64,000 nucleotides of DNA from Streptosporangium lutulentum (GCF_030811455.1 NZ_JAUSQU010000001.1:7936001-8000000); one strand, 5' to 3'. Counted from the first letter of the stretch, positions 40,301 through 50,114 are shown. The notes: generated from the letters alone by a model not told the origin. Numbers and translations: made by a program.

Positions 40301-42046
40301 GTGAGCACGCTCGGTAGTTTCATCTGGTCAATTGCCGACCAGCTTCGGGGTCCCTACCGCCCCAACCAGTACGGGAACGTGATCCTCCCGTTCACGATCC
40401 TTCGGCGCCTCGACTGCATCCTGGAGCCGGACCGAGAGACCGTCCGAGACCTGGCTGCAGCATACGAGAACCCGAACCGGCTCCGGATTGAGGTCAAGAA
40501 GGCCACCGACCGGCCGTTCTACAACACCTCGAAGTACAGCTTCGCCAACCTTCTGAAGGACGCGGACGGGCTCGAAGACAATCTCGTCGACTACATCGAC
40601 CGGTTCTCCGCCGATGTCGATGTGTTCGAGTACTTCGACTTCAAGAAGGAGATCATCGCTCTGGAGAAGGCCGGTCTCCTGCGCGAGATTGTGAAGTCCT
40701 TCGGCGCCGTCGACCTGCACCCCAATGTCGTGTCCAACGCCGACATGGGGGACGCGTTCGAGTACATCATCCGCAAGTTCAACGAGGCCGCGAACGAGAC
40801 CTCCGGTGACCACTACACGCCGCGTGACGCGATCCGACTGCTGGTCGACTTGCTCTTCGCCGAGAAGGACGCCGACCTGACCGAGGCAGGCATTGTCCGT
40901 ACGCTCTACGACCCCACCGCCGGCACTGGCGGCATGCTTGCCCTGGCCGAGGAGCACCTTCTCGCGCAGAACCCGGACGCCCGGCTGAGCCTGTACGGTC
41001 AGGAGTACAACCCGCAGTCGTACGCGATCTGCAAGTCCGACCTGCTCGCCAAGGGCCACGACGCGTCCAACATTGCCTTCGGCAACACGCTCACCAGCGA
41101 CGCCTTTAAGGGCCGCCAGTTCGACTTCTGCATGTCCAACCCGCCGTACGGCGTCGACTGGAAGCAGTACGCCAAGGCCGTCACCAAGGAGCGTGACGAG
41201 GCAGGCCCATACGGCCGCTTCGCGCCGGGCTTGCCCGCCACCTCGGACGGGCAGATGCTGTTCCTGCTGCATCTGGCGCACAAGATGCGCGCCCCCGAGG
41301 ATGGCGGCGGCCGGGTCGGGATCGTCATGAACGGCTCGCCGCTCTTTAACGGGGCCGCGGAGTCCGGCCCGTCCAACATCCGCAAGTGGCTGCTGGAGAA
41401 CGACCTGGTCGAGGCGATCGTCGCGCTGCCAACCAACATGTTCTTCAACACCGGCATCGCCACCTACATCTGGATCCTCGACAACACTAAGCACCTCGAC
41501 CGCAAGGGCCTGGTCCAGCTCATCGACGGCACGTCGTTCTGGACCAAGCTGCGCAAGAACCTCGGCAGCAAGGGCCGCGAGCTCGGCGACGACGACCGTG
41601 CCAAGGTCCTCCGCTTGTACGCCGACTTCACCGACGCCGATCCGGAGCTCTCCAAGGTGCTGCGTAACGACGAGTTCGGGTACTGGACCGTCATCGTCGA
41701 ACGACCCCTGCTCGACGATGACGGCAAACCGGTCGTCGACCGCAAGGGCAAGCCGAAGCCCGACTCCAAGAAGCGCGACACCGAAAATGTGCCCTTCACC
41801 TACAGCGGCTCGACTGCTGGCGCCGCGGCTAAGACCGAGGTCATCCAGGCGTACTTCGACATCGAGGTGAAACCACACGTACCTGACGCCTGGATCGACT
41901 GGGCCAAGGTCAAGACCGGCTACGAGATCCCCTTCGCCCGCCACTTCTACAACTACGTCCCGCCCCGCCCCCTCGCCGAGATCGACGCTGACCTGGAGAA
42001 GCAGGTCGCCAAGATCCTCGACCTGCTGCACGAGGTTGAGCAGTGA
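40301..42046 (+). CDS. hsdM: Type I restriction-modification methylase subunit HsdM
   Basis: A 581-residue N6-adenine methyltransferase subunit. The N-terminal helical HsdM_N domain (IWSIADQLRGPYRPNQYGNV) precedes the SAM-binding motif YDPTAGTGGMLALAEEHL and the catalytic NPPYG at 280-284. It works with HsdS to methylate adenines in a bipartite target and is also part of the restriction complex. GTG 40301 follows AAGGAG. The stop overlaps the hsdS GTG by 4 bp. All key residues are present, so the gene looks functional. Confidence 0.95.
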   Translation: MSTLGSFIWSIADQLRGPYRPNQYGNVILPFTILRRLDCILEPDRETVRDLAAAYENPNRLRIEVKKATDRPFYNTSKYSFANLLKDADGLEDNLVDYIDRFSADVDVFEYFDFKKEIIALEKAGLLREIVKSFGAVDLHPNVVSNADMGDAFEYIIRKFNEAANETSGDHYTPRDAIRLLVDLLFAEKDADLTEAGIVRTLYDPTAGTGGMLALAEEHLLAQNPDARLSLYGQEYNPQSYAICKSDLLAKGHDASNIAFGNTLTSDAFKGRQFDFCMSNPPYGVDWKQYAKAVTKERDEAGPYGRFAPGLPATSDGQMLFLLHLAHKMRAPEDGGGRVGIVMNGSPLFNGAAESGPSNIRKWLLENDLVEAIVALPTNMFFNTGIATYIWILDNTKHLDRKGLVQLIDGTSFWTKLRKNLGSKGRELGDDDRAKVLRLYADFTDADPELSKVLRNDEFGYWTVIVERPLLDDDGKPVVDRKGKPKPDSKKRDTENVPFTYSGSTAGAAAKTEVIQAYFDIEVKPHVPDAWIDWAKVKTGYEIPFARHFYNYVPPRPLAEIDADLEKQVAKILDLLHEVEQ

Positions 42047-43278
42047 CCAACGCCCACACCGATCTAGCCGCAGCCTGGACCGCCTCGATTCCACGCCACT
42101 GGTGCTGGATGCGGAATAAGGAACTGCTGTTCGAGGCGCAAACGCTGTCGACGGACGGCTCTGAGGAACTCCTAAGCGTCTCGCATCTAACTGGAGTCGG
42201 TCCCAGATCGGAGAAGAACGTCACGATGACCGAGGCCGAGAGCCTCGACGGCTACCGTGTTGTCGAGCAAGGCGACCTCGTGATTAACACGATGTGGGCC
42301 TGGATGGGCGCTCTTGGCGTCGCTCGACATGCAGGCATCGTGAGCCCGGCCTATGGTGTCTACCGGCCGCGCCCCTCGGCACCGTTCGAGCCGCGATTCT
42401 TCGACTATCTGTATCGCTCGACCGAGTACGTGATTGAGATGACTCGGGTCTCTCGAGGAATCTGGTCGTCGCGGCTCCGTATCTACCCAGAGGTCTTCCT
42501 TCGCATGGCGGTTCCAGTGCCGCCGCTGGAGGAGCAGCGTGCCATCGCCGACTACCTCGACCGCGAGATCGCCCGCATCGACACGCTCATCGAGGAGCAG
42601 CAGCGCCTGATCGAGATGCTCCGCGAGCGGCGCGAGGCAACGATCCGCTCGGTACTCCTGTCCGGCCTCGATGCCGCAGATAAAGGGCCGTCCGGAGTGG
42701 AGCTGCTGGGTGCCATACCGAGGCACTGGCGAATGGTTCCGACCCGACACCTTTGCACAATCACCACTGGTTCCGAAGACTCGGGAAACGCCACTGAGGA
42801 CGGCGACTACCCGTTCTATGTGCGCGGCCGCGAAGTTCTGCGGATCGACCACTACTCCTTCGATGGCGAAGCGGTCATGACGCCTGGCGATGGTCAGGGG
42901 GGCACAGGCAAGGTCTTCCACTACTTCAAGGGCAAGTTCGAAGCACACCAGCGTGTCTATGTCTTCAAAGACTTTGCAGGCGTCTCAGGCTGGTACTTCT
43001 ACTACTTCCTGTCCACGTTCCTCCGGCCGGTCGCGCTCGCGGGGAGCAACACGGTCACCATGGAATCGCTACGGCGTCCACTGCTCGCTGACTTCAAGAT
43101 CGCGGTGCCCCCCTTGGATGAGCAACGACGGATCATGGCATACCTTGATGATCAGACTGCAAAGGTCGATACGCTCATCGCTGAGGCTGAGCGGTTCATC
43201 GAGCTCGCCCGCGAACGCAGGTCCGCACTCATCACGGCGGCTGTGACGGGTCAGATCGTCATGCCTGGGGTGGCGTAG
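42043..43278 (+). CDS. hsdS: Type I restriction specificity subunit HsdS
   Basis: A 411-residue specificity protein with the expected two-half layout. Target-recognition domain 1 (about 15-150) is followed by a conserved helix (VPVPPLEEQRAIADYLDREI, LIEEQQRLIEMLRERRE). Target-recognition domain 2 (about 215-345) is followed by a second, similar helix (VPPLDEQRRIMAYLDDQTAK). The two conserved arms set the spacer of the recognised site; the sequence recognised cannot be read off by eye. GTG 42043 overlaps hsdM, and its TAG overlaps the hsdR GTG by one base. No recombination repeats suggesting phase-variable shuffling are apparent around it. Confidence 0.94.
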   Translation: MTNAHTDLAAAWTASIPRHWCWMRNKELLFEAQTLSTDGSEELLSVSHLTGVGPRSEKNVTMTEAESLDGYRVVEQGDLVINTMWAWMGALGVARHAGIVSPAYGVYRPRPSAPFEPRFFDYLYRSTEYVIEMTRVSRGIWSSRLRIYPEVFLRMAVPVPPLEEQRAIADYLDREIARIDTLIEEQQRLIEMLRERREATIRSVLLSGLDAADKGPSGVELLGAIPRHWRMVPTRHLCTITTGSEDSGNATEDGDYPFYVRGREVLRIDHYSFDGEAVMTPGDGQGGTGKVFHYFKGKFEAHQRVYVFKDFAGVSGWYFYYFLSTFLRPVALAGSNTVTMESLRRPLLADFKIAVPPLDEQRRIMAYLDDQTAKVDTLIAEAERFIELARERRSALITAAVTGQIVMPGVA

Positions 43279-46200
43279 TGGCCGACCACAACGAGGTTGT
43301 CTTCGAGACCGAGATCTGTGAGCACCTGGTGGCCCACGGGTGGCTCTATTCGACTAACGACGCCGGCTATGACCGTGAGCGGGCGCTGTTCCCCGAGGAC
43401 CTCTTCGCGTGGCTGGAGGCGACCCAGAAGCCGGCGCACGAGAAGGCATTGAAGGCGGCAGGGTCGCAGGCGAAGTTCCTCGATGTGCTGACCACGGCAC
43501 TGGACAAGCCACTCGAACATGGCGGTGGGATGCTGAACATCCTGCGGAGCGGGGTGCAGTACATCGGCGGTGGCCGGTTGAAGATGGCGCAGTTCCGGCC
43601 CGAGACGACGCTGAACGAGACGACGAACGCCGAGTATGCGGCGATGCGGGTCCGGGTGATGCGACAGGTGCACTTCTCGACCGCCGACCAGCGCAGCATT
43701 GACCTGGTGTTCTTCGTCAATGGGCTCCCGGTCGCGACGGTGGAGCTGAAGACCGACTTTACCCAGTCACTGAACGAGGCGATCCAGCAGTACCGCAAGG
43801 GACGCAACCCGCTGACCAGCGGCCGAGTCGAGCCGCTGCTGTCGTTCGGACACCGAGCGCTGGTCCACTTTGCGGTCTCCAACGACCTGGCTGCGATGAC
43901 GACCCGGCTGGAGGGCGAGAAGACGCAATTCCTGCAGTTCAACACCGGCTTCGACGACGGTGCCGGGAACCCGCCTGGTGCGGACGGAAGGTCGGCGACG
44001 GCGTACCTGTGGGAGCGGGTCTGGGAAAAGCACGCCTGGCTCAACATCATCGGCCGGCTGATGATGGTGGAGACCAAGGAGGAGTGGGACGTCGCGACCG
44101 GCACGTCGGTGCGCCGTACGAGCATGCTGTTCCCCCGGCTCCACCAGTGGGAGGCGGTCACGAAAATTGTGGCCGCCGTGGCTGAGGAGGGTGTCGGCCA
44201 GCGTTACCTGATCGAGCACTCCGCAGGATCGGGGAAGACGAACACGATCGCCTGGACCGCGCACCGTCTCGCGCGGCTCCACGTCGACGATGAGAAGGTC
44301 TTCGACTCGATCATTGTGGTCGTCGACCGCACGGTACTCGATGGGCAGCTTCAGGATGCGATCCGGCAGATCGACGGCAGCGGGAAGATCGTCGCGACGA
44401 TCAGCCCCGAGGACGTGCGCAAGGCCGGTGCGAAGTCGAAGTCCGGCCTGCTGGCACAGGCGCTGAAGAATGGCGAGTTAATCATCGCGGTGACGGTGCA
44501 GACCTTCCCGTACGCACTGGATGAGATCCGGGCCGACTCCGGCCTGAAGGGAAAGCGGTTCGCCGTCATCGCGGATGAGGCGCACTCCTCGCAGTCGGGG
44601 CAGATCTCCTCGAAGCTGAAGAAGGTCCTGACCGCCGAGGAGATCAAGGAGATCGAGGACGGCGGCTCGGTCGACGTCGAGGCGGTCCTGGCCTCGGAGA
44701 TGGCCGAGCGGGCCGAGTCGGAGAACATCTCCTACTTCGCCTTCACCGCAACGCCGAAGAACAAGACCCTGGAGCTGTTCGGCCGCAAGGGGCCGGACGG
44801 CAAGCCGCACGAGTTCCACCTGTACTCGATGAAGCAGGCGATCGAGGAGGGCTACATCCTCGACGTGCTCAAGGGCTACCAGTCCTACGACACCGCGTTA
44901 AAGATCGCCGGCAAGGCCGAGAGCGGCGATGGCGGCGAGGTGGAGGAGTCGGCTGCACGCAAGGGGCTGATGCGGTGGGTCCAGCTCCACCCAACCAACA
45001 TCAGCCAGAAGGTGCAGATCATCGTCGAGCACTTCCACGTCAACGTCGCCCACCTCCTGGAGGGCAAGGCGAAGGCGATGGTCGTCACCGACTCGCGCAA
45101 GGCCGCGGTGAAGTACAAGAAGGCGATCGACGCCTACATCGCCAAGCGGGCCGCGGAGGACGCGTCGTACAACTTCCGGACCCTGGTCGCGTTCTCCGGG
45201 TCGGTGTCGATGACCGAGAACGAGAAGTGGAGCCAGGACTGGGGGCCGACGCCGTCGAACGACGACGAGTTCACCGAAGCCAAGATGAACCCCGGAGCGG
45301 GCGCCGACCTGGCCGCGGCGTTCAAGGGCGAGACGTACAAGATCATGCTGGTCGCCAACAAATTCCAGACCGGTTTCGACCAGCCGCTGCTCTCGGCGAT
45401 GTACGTCGACAAGAAGCTCTCTGGGGTCACCGCCGTGCAGAGCCTTTCCCGGCTCAACCGAACTCACCGCACCGCCGGCGGGGAGCAGAAGGCCAAGACG
45501 TTCGTCATCGATTTCGTCAACAAGCCCGACGACATCAGGGCCGCCTTCGAGCCGTACTTCACCAACGCCACCCTGGAGACCGAGACCGACCCGTACGTCG
45601 TCGTACACCTTGCGAACAAGCTCGCCCAGGCGGGGATCTACACCGAGGAGCAGGTCCGCCAGGTCGCCGAGCTGTGGGTCACCCGCAAGGGCAACAACGC
45701 GCTCTCGGCGGCAATCAGCCCGGCCCAGCATGACTTCCGGCGTCGCTACGCGGCAGCGATCGAGGCCGAGGACAAGGTCACGCTCAACACCCTCGACCTC
45801 TTCCGCAAGGACGTCTCCACCTACGTGCGGCTCTATGACTTCATGAGCCAGATCGTCGACTACGGCGACCCGTACATGGAGATGCTCTCGATCTTCCTCC
45901 GGCTTCTGGAGAAGGTCATCGCCGAGTCCTCCTGGAGCGCCGACGTCGACCTTTCGGACGTGGTCCTGGTCGGTGTGAAGCACAGCAAGGCAATCGCGGT
46001 TGACATCTCGCTGACCGGAGACGGCGAGCTGAAGGGGATCAGCGGAGCAGGCACCGGCACCAAGAAGGAGCCGAAGTACGTCGCGCTCCAGGTCGTCATC
46101 GACAAGATGAACGACCTCTTCGGTGCCGAGTCGTTCGCCGAGTCCCAGATCCGGGAGTTCGTGCAGGGGCTCGTGCAGCGACTGCTCGCCGACCCGGACC

Positions 46201-46451
46201 TGGTCCAGCAGACCCGGGTGAACTCGAAGAAGCAGTTCATGGAGTCGCAGGACTTCCAGTCCGCCGTCACCGAGGTCGTCGCCGACAACCAGAAGGCGCA
46301 CACCACCATGGCTGACTACTTCTTCACCGACGGGCCTGCGATCAAAGGGATCATCATGGCCCTCGCCGACGCGTTCTACGAGGCCGCGATCGACAAGGGG
46401 CATGTCGGCCTTGCTCAAGATCTTGAGGTATCCCCTCACAGTTCACTCTGA
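43278..46451 (+). CDS. hsdR: Type I restriction endonuclease subunit HsdR
   Basis: A 1057-residue ATP-dependent translocase and nuclease. The N-terminal nuclease domain has the RecB-like core with IDLVFFVNGLPVATVELK (Asp, then E-L-K, about 137-155). The helicase has Walker A HSAGSGKTNT at 314-323, DEAHSS from 433 and TATPKNKTLELFG. In the second lobe ANKFQTGFDQPLL and QSLSRLNRTHR are seen. It completes a typical hsdM-hsdS-hsdR operon. GTG 43278 overlaps the hsdS stop. The C-terminal helical region that contacts HsdM is present, so all three subunits look intact. Confidence 0.95.
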   Translation: MADHNEVVFETEICEHLVAHGWLYSTNDAGYDRERALFPEDLFAWLEATQKPAHEKALKAAGSQAKFLDVLTTALDKPLEHGGGMLNILRSGVQYIGGGRLKMAQFRPETTLNETTNAEYAAMRVRVMRQVHFSTADQRSIDLVFFVNGLPVATVELKTDFTQSLNEAIQQYRKGRNPLTSGRVEPLLSFGHRALVHFAVSNDLAAMTTRLEGEKTQFLQFNTGFDDGAGNPPGADGRSATAYLWERVWEKHAWLNIIGRLMMVETKEEWDVATGTSVRRTSMLFPRLHQWEAVTKIVAAVAEEGVGQRYLIEHSAGSGKTNTIAWTAHRLARLHVDDEKVFDSIIVVVDRTVLDGQLQDAIRQIDGSGKIVATISPEDVRKAGAKSKSGLLAQALKNGELIIAVTVQTFPYALDEIRADSGLKGKRFAVIADEAHSSQSGQISSKLKKVLTAEEIKEIEDGGSVDVEAVLASEMAERAESENISYFAFTATPKNKTLELFGRKGPDGKPHEFHLYSMKQAIEEGYILDVLKGYQSYDTALKIAGKAESGDGGEVEESAARKGLMRWVQLHPTNISQKVQIIVEHFHVNVAHLLEGKAKAMVVTDSRKAAVKYKKAIDAYIAKRAAEDASYNFRTLVAFSGSVSMTENEKWSQDWGPTPSNDDEFTEAKMNPGAGADLAAAFKGETYKIMLVANKFQTGFDQPLLSAMYVDKKLSGVTAVQSLSRLNRTHRTAGGEQKAKTFVIDFVNKPDDIRAAFEPYFTNATLETETDPYVVVHLANKLAQAGIYTEEQVRQVAELWVTRKGNNALSAAISPAQHDFRRRYAAAIEAEDKVTLNTLDLFRKDVSTYVRLYDFMSQIVDYGDPYMEMLSIFLRLLEKVIAESSWSADVDLSDVVLVGVKHSKAIAVDISLTGDGELKGISGAGTGTKKEPKYVALQVVIDKMNDLFGAESFAESQIREFVQGLVQRLLADPDLVQQTRVNSKKQFMESQDFQSAVTEVVADNQKAHTTMADYFFTDGPAIKGIIMALADAFYEAAIDKGHVGLAQDLEVSPHSSL

Positions 46452-46491
46452 ATTTCCCATGGCCAGTAGAGACCACACCGTCTATTGGGTG

Positions 46492-46686
46492 TCAGGCGCT
46501 ATCGGGGTTGGAGAGGTCATCGCGGGCGATGACCACACGGGTGGCTTTGCCAGCCTTACTGGCGGTGGTGGTCGGTGGCAGGGCCCGGACGTGAATGAAA
46601 TACACCCGGACGCCAGCGAGTTCGGCATACGGCGGCCAGGCGTCGGGGGTGCCGTCGGTGGGGAAGTCGAGGAGCTTGTCGGTGAG
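46492..46686 (-). pseudogene. Transposase fragment, C-terminal part
   Basis: The minus-strand frame reads LTDKLLDFPTDGTPDAWPPY, then RVYFIHVRALPPTTTASK and GKATRVVIARDDLSNPDSA, stop. It looks like the end of a DDE transposase reading frame but I cannot name the family. Upstream sequence to about 46800 is out of frame debris. Beyond it, 46452-46935 holds no gene. Confidence 0.45.
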
Positions 46687-46935
46687 GATGCCTGGCGGCG
46701 GCTCAGTTGTGGAGCAGGCAGCCGCGGACCGCGCACCGCCGACTGGGCGGCGATCGACATCCGGCCTCTGCGCCGTCCGGGGATGGGCATTGGCTGCTGG
46801 CCCGTCGATCCATCAGTGAGCCCTTTTCATCCTGAAACCGCAGTTCACAGCAGGTGAACCGGGAGTCCAACGATCCTCAGGGTCCTGGCCAAGCTGACCA
46901 CAAGCAGTTCAGCACCGGCCTGCGATACTGGAGTC

Positions 46936-47382
46936 ATGACAGACCCCCAGCATGTGGGCCTGGACCTACTCGCCGAACTCGCAGCAGAGCTCGACCCATT
47001 CATGCGCGGCATCCTCGCCAGTGACGACGTGGGACAGGCGGGCGACTTCGTCTATGACGTGATGCACCACTGTATGGAATCACCCCACTCGGAGGACCTG
47101 TGGCCTGCGGGCAGCATCTACTGCATCTGGATGGACATTGACGACATCGTCGACGGCTGGCCCGTCGATTACGGGACCGACAGCGAGACCCTTGCCCTGC
47201 GCGAGTTCAAGCGCGCGGCTCAGGAGTGGCTGGACATGGCGCGAACGCAGGCAGGCCTCCAGGACTATGTGCACCGGTGGCGGATGCGAATGGCAGCAGA
47301 CACCTGGCCGGCACCCGGGGGGTGTTCACCGGCGGCAACGGCAAGCCTCTGCGGGAGATCACTACGATCCAGGCAGCTTTGA
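46936..47382 (+). CDS. Hypothetical acidic protein, 3' end probably altered
   Basis: Up to 148 residues. The first 115 read as an acidic folded protein (DLLAELAAELDPFMRGILAS, DFVYDVMHHCMESPHSEDLW, WMDIDDIVDGWPVDYG). After WRMRMAADTW the frame becomes Pro/Ala/Ser-rich and stops, just short of an IS5-type element. The natural C-terminus was probably lost or frameshifted when the element arrived. ATG 46936 follows CTGGAG. No family is recognised. The size and acidity are those of many immunity-like proteins, which is only a resemblance. Confidence 0.5.
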   Translation: MTDPQHVGLDLLAELAAELDPFMRGILASDDVGQAGDFVYDVMHHCMESPHSEDLWPAGSIYCIWMDIDDIVDGWPVDYGTDSETLALREFKRAAQEWLDMARTQAGLQDYVHRWRMRMAADTWPAPGGCSPAATASLCGRSLRSRQL

Positions 47383-47446
47383 TGAGCTTTTCCCACCTGA
47401 CGGCCCTGGTCACGCCGGGTTAACGGAAAACGGTGGCGGATGAGGG

Positions 47447-47498
47447 GAGGCTCCCGGGAAGACAGCAGTCGACCAAGATCCGCTGCCCCAACCGGGAG
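47447..47498. repeat. Inverted repeat ahead of the IS5-type transposase
   Basis: GGCTCCCGG near 47450 is complementary to CCGGGAGCC ending at about 47499. A second pair, AAGACAGCA and TGCTGTCTT, overlaps it. These nested repeats lie just upstream of the TTG start and could be element-end or transposase-binding sites, or an mRNA hairpin limiting transposase translation. Confidence 0.5.
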
Positions 47499-47503
47499 CC
47501 TCG

Positions 47504-48286
47504 TTGCTGTCTTACCGTGCCTCGATTCCGCTGTCCAACCACCCCCTGGCTCGCCTGGCCGAACTCATCTGCACTCGGCGCGCTGAACGTCGCTCCCGAT
47601 GGCGAAGATTAGATCCGGCCCGGCAAGCGCTGCTGGTCCTGGCCCACCTGCGCAACGGCGATACCTATGCCCGCCTGGCCGCCGGGTTCGGCATCGGCAC
47701 CACCACGGCCTGGCGCTACATCCGCGAAGCTGTCGATCTCCTGGCCGTGCTGGCCGACGACGTGCACGCCGCCGTCCAGCGCGCATGCCGGCTGGCCTAC
47801 ACCATCATGGACGGCACTTTGATCCCTATCGATCGCCTCGCCGACGAGCGGCCGTACTACAGCGGTAAGCACAAACAGCACGGGATGAACGTGCAACTGC
47901 TGGCCGACCCCGTAGGCCGGCTGGTGTGGGCATCACCTGCGCTGCCGGGCGCTGTTCATGACGTGACCGCAGCCCGGACGGTCGGTCTTGTCGACGCCCT
48001 GACCAGCGCCGGCGTGAAGACCTTCGCGGACAAGGGCTATCAAGGAGCGGGCGGCACGGTCAGGACGCCGTTCAAACGGCATCGCCATCGGCCCTGGTTG
48101 TCGCGTGCGCAGCGGGAGGTCAATCGTGCCCATGCCCGTATCCGAGCTATCGGTGAGCGTGCCGTCGCGACCTTGAAGTCCTGGAAGGTGTTGACCAAGC
48201 TGCGCTGTTGCCCGCATCGTGCGACCGCACTCGTGCAGGCGATCCTCGTACTGCAGCTTGTCGAAGAGGGCCGATACCCAAGATGA
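47504..48286 (+). CDS. IS5-family transposase
   Basis: A 260-residue DDE_Tnp_4-type transposase. It begins with an HTH-like region (DPARQALLVLAHLRNGDTYA, RLAAGFGIGTTTAWRYIREA). The catalytic residues appear in YTIMDGTLIPIDR, GAVHDVTAARTVG and TFADKGYQGAGGT, with a basic C-terminus (RAIGERAVATLKSWKVLTKL). The start is a TTG at 47504. The frame is intact. It separates the hypothetical gene at 46936 from a transposase remnant at 48293 and may have inserted into the latter. Terminal repeats are not clear by eye. Confidence 0.9.
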   Translation: MLSYRASIPLSNHPLARLAELICTRRAERRSRWRRLDPARQALLVLAHLRNGDTYARLAAGFGIGTTTAWRYIREAVDLLAVLADDVHAAVQRACRLAYTIMDGTLIPIDRLADERPYYSGKHKQHGMNVQLLADPVGRLVWASPALPGAVHDVTAARTVGLVDALTSAGVKTFADKGYQGAGGTVRTPFKRHRHRPWLSRAQREVNRAHARIRAIGERAVATLKSWKVLTKLRCCPHRATALVQAILVLQLVEEGRYPR

Positions 48287-48292
48287 AAAGAG

Positions 48293-48700
48293 CTCAGTGA
48301 CCCCGGCGACATCGCTTACTACCTGTGTTTCGGTCCGGCAGATACTGGCCTGGAGGAATTGGTTCGGGTCGCGGGCACCCGGTGGGCGATCGAGGAATGC
48401 TTCCAGATGGCTAAGAACGAGGTTGGCCTCGATCATTACCAGGTCCGCTCATTTCAGGCCTGGTATCGCCATGTCACCCTGTCGATGACCGCTGCGGCGT
48501 TCTTGGTGATCACCCGGGACGGCCTGCAAAAAAGGGGCTCGCGACCAGCTCTGCAACCGGCCTGATTCCGTTGACGGTCCATGAGGTGCGTCGGCTGTTC
48601 AACCGCATCACCGCACCCATCGCTCATCCGGTCGACCACATCCTTGCCTGGTCGATCTGGCGCCGGACCAGCCAAGCCCGAGCTCGGATCAGCCACCATA
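48293..48700 (+). pseudogene. IS701-like transposase, C-terminal remnant with frameshift
   Basis: The frame reads GDIAYYLCFGPADTGLEELV, RVAGTRWAIEECFQMAKNEV, GLDHYQVRSFQAWYRHVTLS, then stops after QPA. In another frame it resumes with LIPLTVHEVRRLFNRITAPI. This is the C-terminal third of an IS701-type transposase with one frameshift. Its 5' part is missing, replaced by the IS5-type element. From 48700 to 48783 nothing is seen. Confidence 0.8.
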
Positions 48701-48783
48701 AACGAAGATCCCATAACAACCTGTCGTTGTCGTATTAAGGCTGTGTCACTAGGCACACGCGATTAAGACCCCCGATGGAACGA

Positions 48784-50049
48784 TTAGTCGAGTAGGTGCT
48801 CGCGGTCGCTCAGTGTCGGTAGTTCACGCAGGTGCCGTAGCGGGGAAAGGATCAGCGGCAGGACCGGGATCGCCGCGCCGATGGCGGCCAGCCACAGTGT
48901 GGGGCGTGGTCCGAGGAGTTGGCCGAGCACGCCGCCGATGAGGGCGCCGATCGGGGTGGTGCCCCAGACGAGGAAGCGCATGGTGGCGTTCATCCGGCCG
49001 AGCAGGTGCTCGGGGGTCAATCGTTGGCGGAAGCTGACCTGGGTGACGTTGTTGACCACGACGCAGCACGAGATCACCAGGTAGGCGCAGGCGGCCGTCC
49101 ATAACAGCCAGCCGGGCTGGGCCATCGGGATCAGCAGCTGGAACGGTGCGGCGATCGCGATCGGGACCCAGATCGCCGGGCCCTGGCCGATCCGTGTGGC
49201 GATCTTCGTGGCCGTCAGCGCCCCGAGGAGGCTGCCCACCGAGGCGATCGAATAAAAGATCCCGATCGTGCCGGCGGACAGGTGCAGCTCTCGGGCCAGC
49301 AGCACGAGGAGCATCGCCACCCGCGCCGCCGACAGCAGGTTGTACAGCGCGATGGACAACGCGATCGCCCGCAGCAGCCGATTGCCGAACACGAACCGCA
49401 GGCCCTCCATCACCTCGGCTCTGAGACGGGTGTCGCGCGTGCGCGCCGGCAGCTCTTCGCGGGTGTGGATCCGCCGGACGAACAGGGCCGAGGCGGCGAA
49501 GCTCAGCGCGTTCAGCGTCACGGCCAGCGGCGCGCTCACCACCTGGATCACCACGCCGGCGAGGGTCGGTCCGGCGACCTGGCCGGTGGCTCGCACGGCC
49601 TCGAGTTTCGCATTGCCCTCGACCAGATGCTCACGGCCGACCAGGTGCGGCAGGTAGCTCTGATAGGCCACGTCGAAGAACACCGTCAGCACCCCGGTCA
49701 CCAGCGCGACCAGATACAGCTGGATCATGCTCAGCGCGCCCATGGCCCAGGCCAGCGGCACCGAGCCCAGCACCAGGGCGCGCCCGATATCACCGAAGAT
49801 CAGTACGTTGCGCCGGCGCATCCGGTCCACCCATGCTCCGGCGGGCAGTCCGACCAGCAGGAACGCGATCGTGCCGCAGGCGGTCAATGCGCCAACCTGG
49901 AAGTTGGACGCGTCCAGCGCCAAGACCGCCACCAACGGCAGCGCCAGCAGGCTGACCTGACTGCCCAGCTGGCTGATCGTGGTGGCGATGAACAGCTGCC
50001 GAAAGCCGAAGTCGCGCAGCAGTCCCCACCGGGTTCGCGGCCCCACCAT
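48784..50049 (-). CDS. MFS exporter (EntS/MFS_3-like)
   Basis: A 421-residue major facilitator with about 12 membrane segments, opening FRQLFIATTISQLGSQVSLL. The family's loop 2-3 motif is present as AGAWVDRMRRRNVL. The paralogous middle is VVNNVTQVSFRQRLTPEHLL, GRMNATMRFL. These resemble the enterobactin-exporter-like group of transporters, common in actinomycetes for efflux of antibiotics or siderophores. ATG 50049 gives a normal N-terminus; the longer upstream frame is Arg-rich and non-membrane. The gene lies 66 bp downstream of the double-stranded-RNA-binding-like gene on the same strand. Substrate is unknown; it could confer drug resistance. Confidence 0.9.
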   Translation of the reverse strand: MVGPRTRWGLLRDFGFRQLFIATTISQLGSQVSLLALPLVAVLALDASNFQVGALTACGTIAFLLVGLPAGAWVDRMRRRNVLIFGDIGRALVLGSVPLAWAMGALSMIQLYLVALVTGVLTVFFDVAYQSYLPHLVGREHLVEGNAKLEAVRATGQVAGPTLAGVVIQVVSAPLAVTLNALSFAASALFVRRIHTREELPARTRDTRLRAEVMEGLRFVFGNRLLRAIALSIALYNLLSAARVAMLLVLLARELHLSAGTIGIFYSIASVGSLLGALTATKIATRIGQGPAIWVPIAIAAPFQLLIPMAQPGWLLWTAACAYLVISCCVVVNNVTQVSFRQRLTPEHLLGRMNATMRFLVWGTTPIGALIGGVLGQLLGPRPTLWLAAIGAAIPVLPLILSPLRHLRELPTLSDREHLLD

Positions 50050-50114
50050 TGCACCATGGTTACGCGGTCCGGACCTGTCAACGCCCCTACGCGCCGGAGC
50101 TTCTCGGGGAGGGG

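Noticed and set aside
46402-46857. Plus-strand frame after hsdR
   Set aside because: Its antisense reads as a transposase C-terminus; the plus frame is Gly-rich and unsupported.
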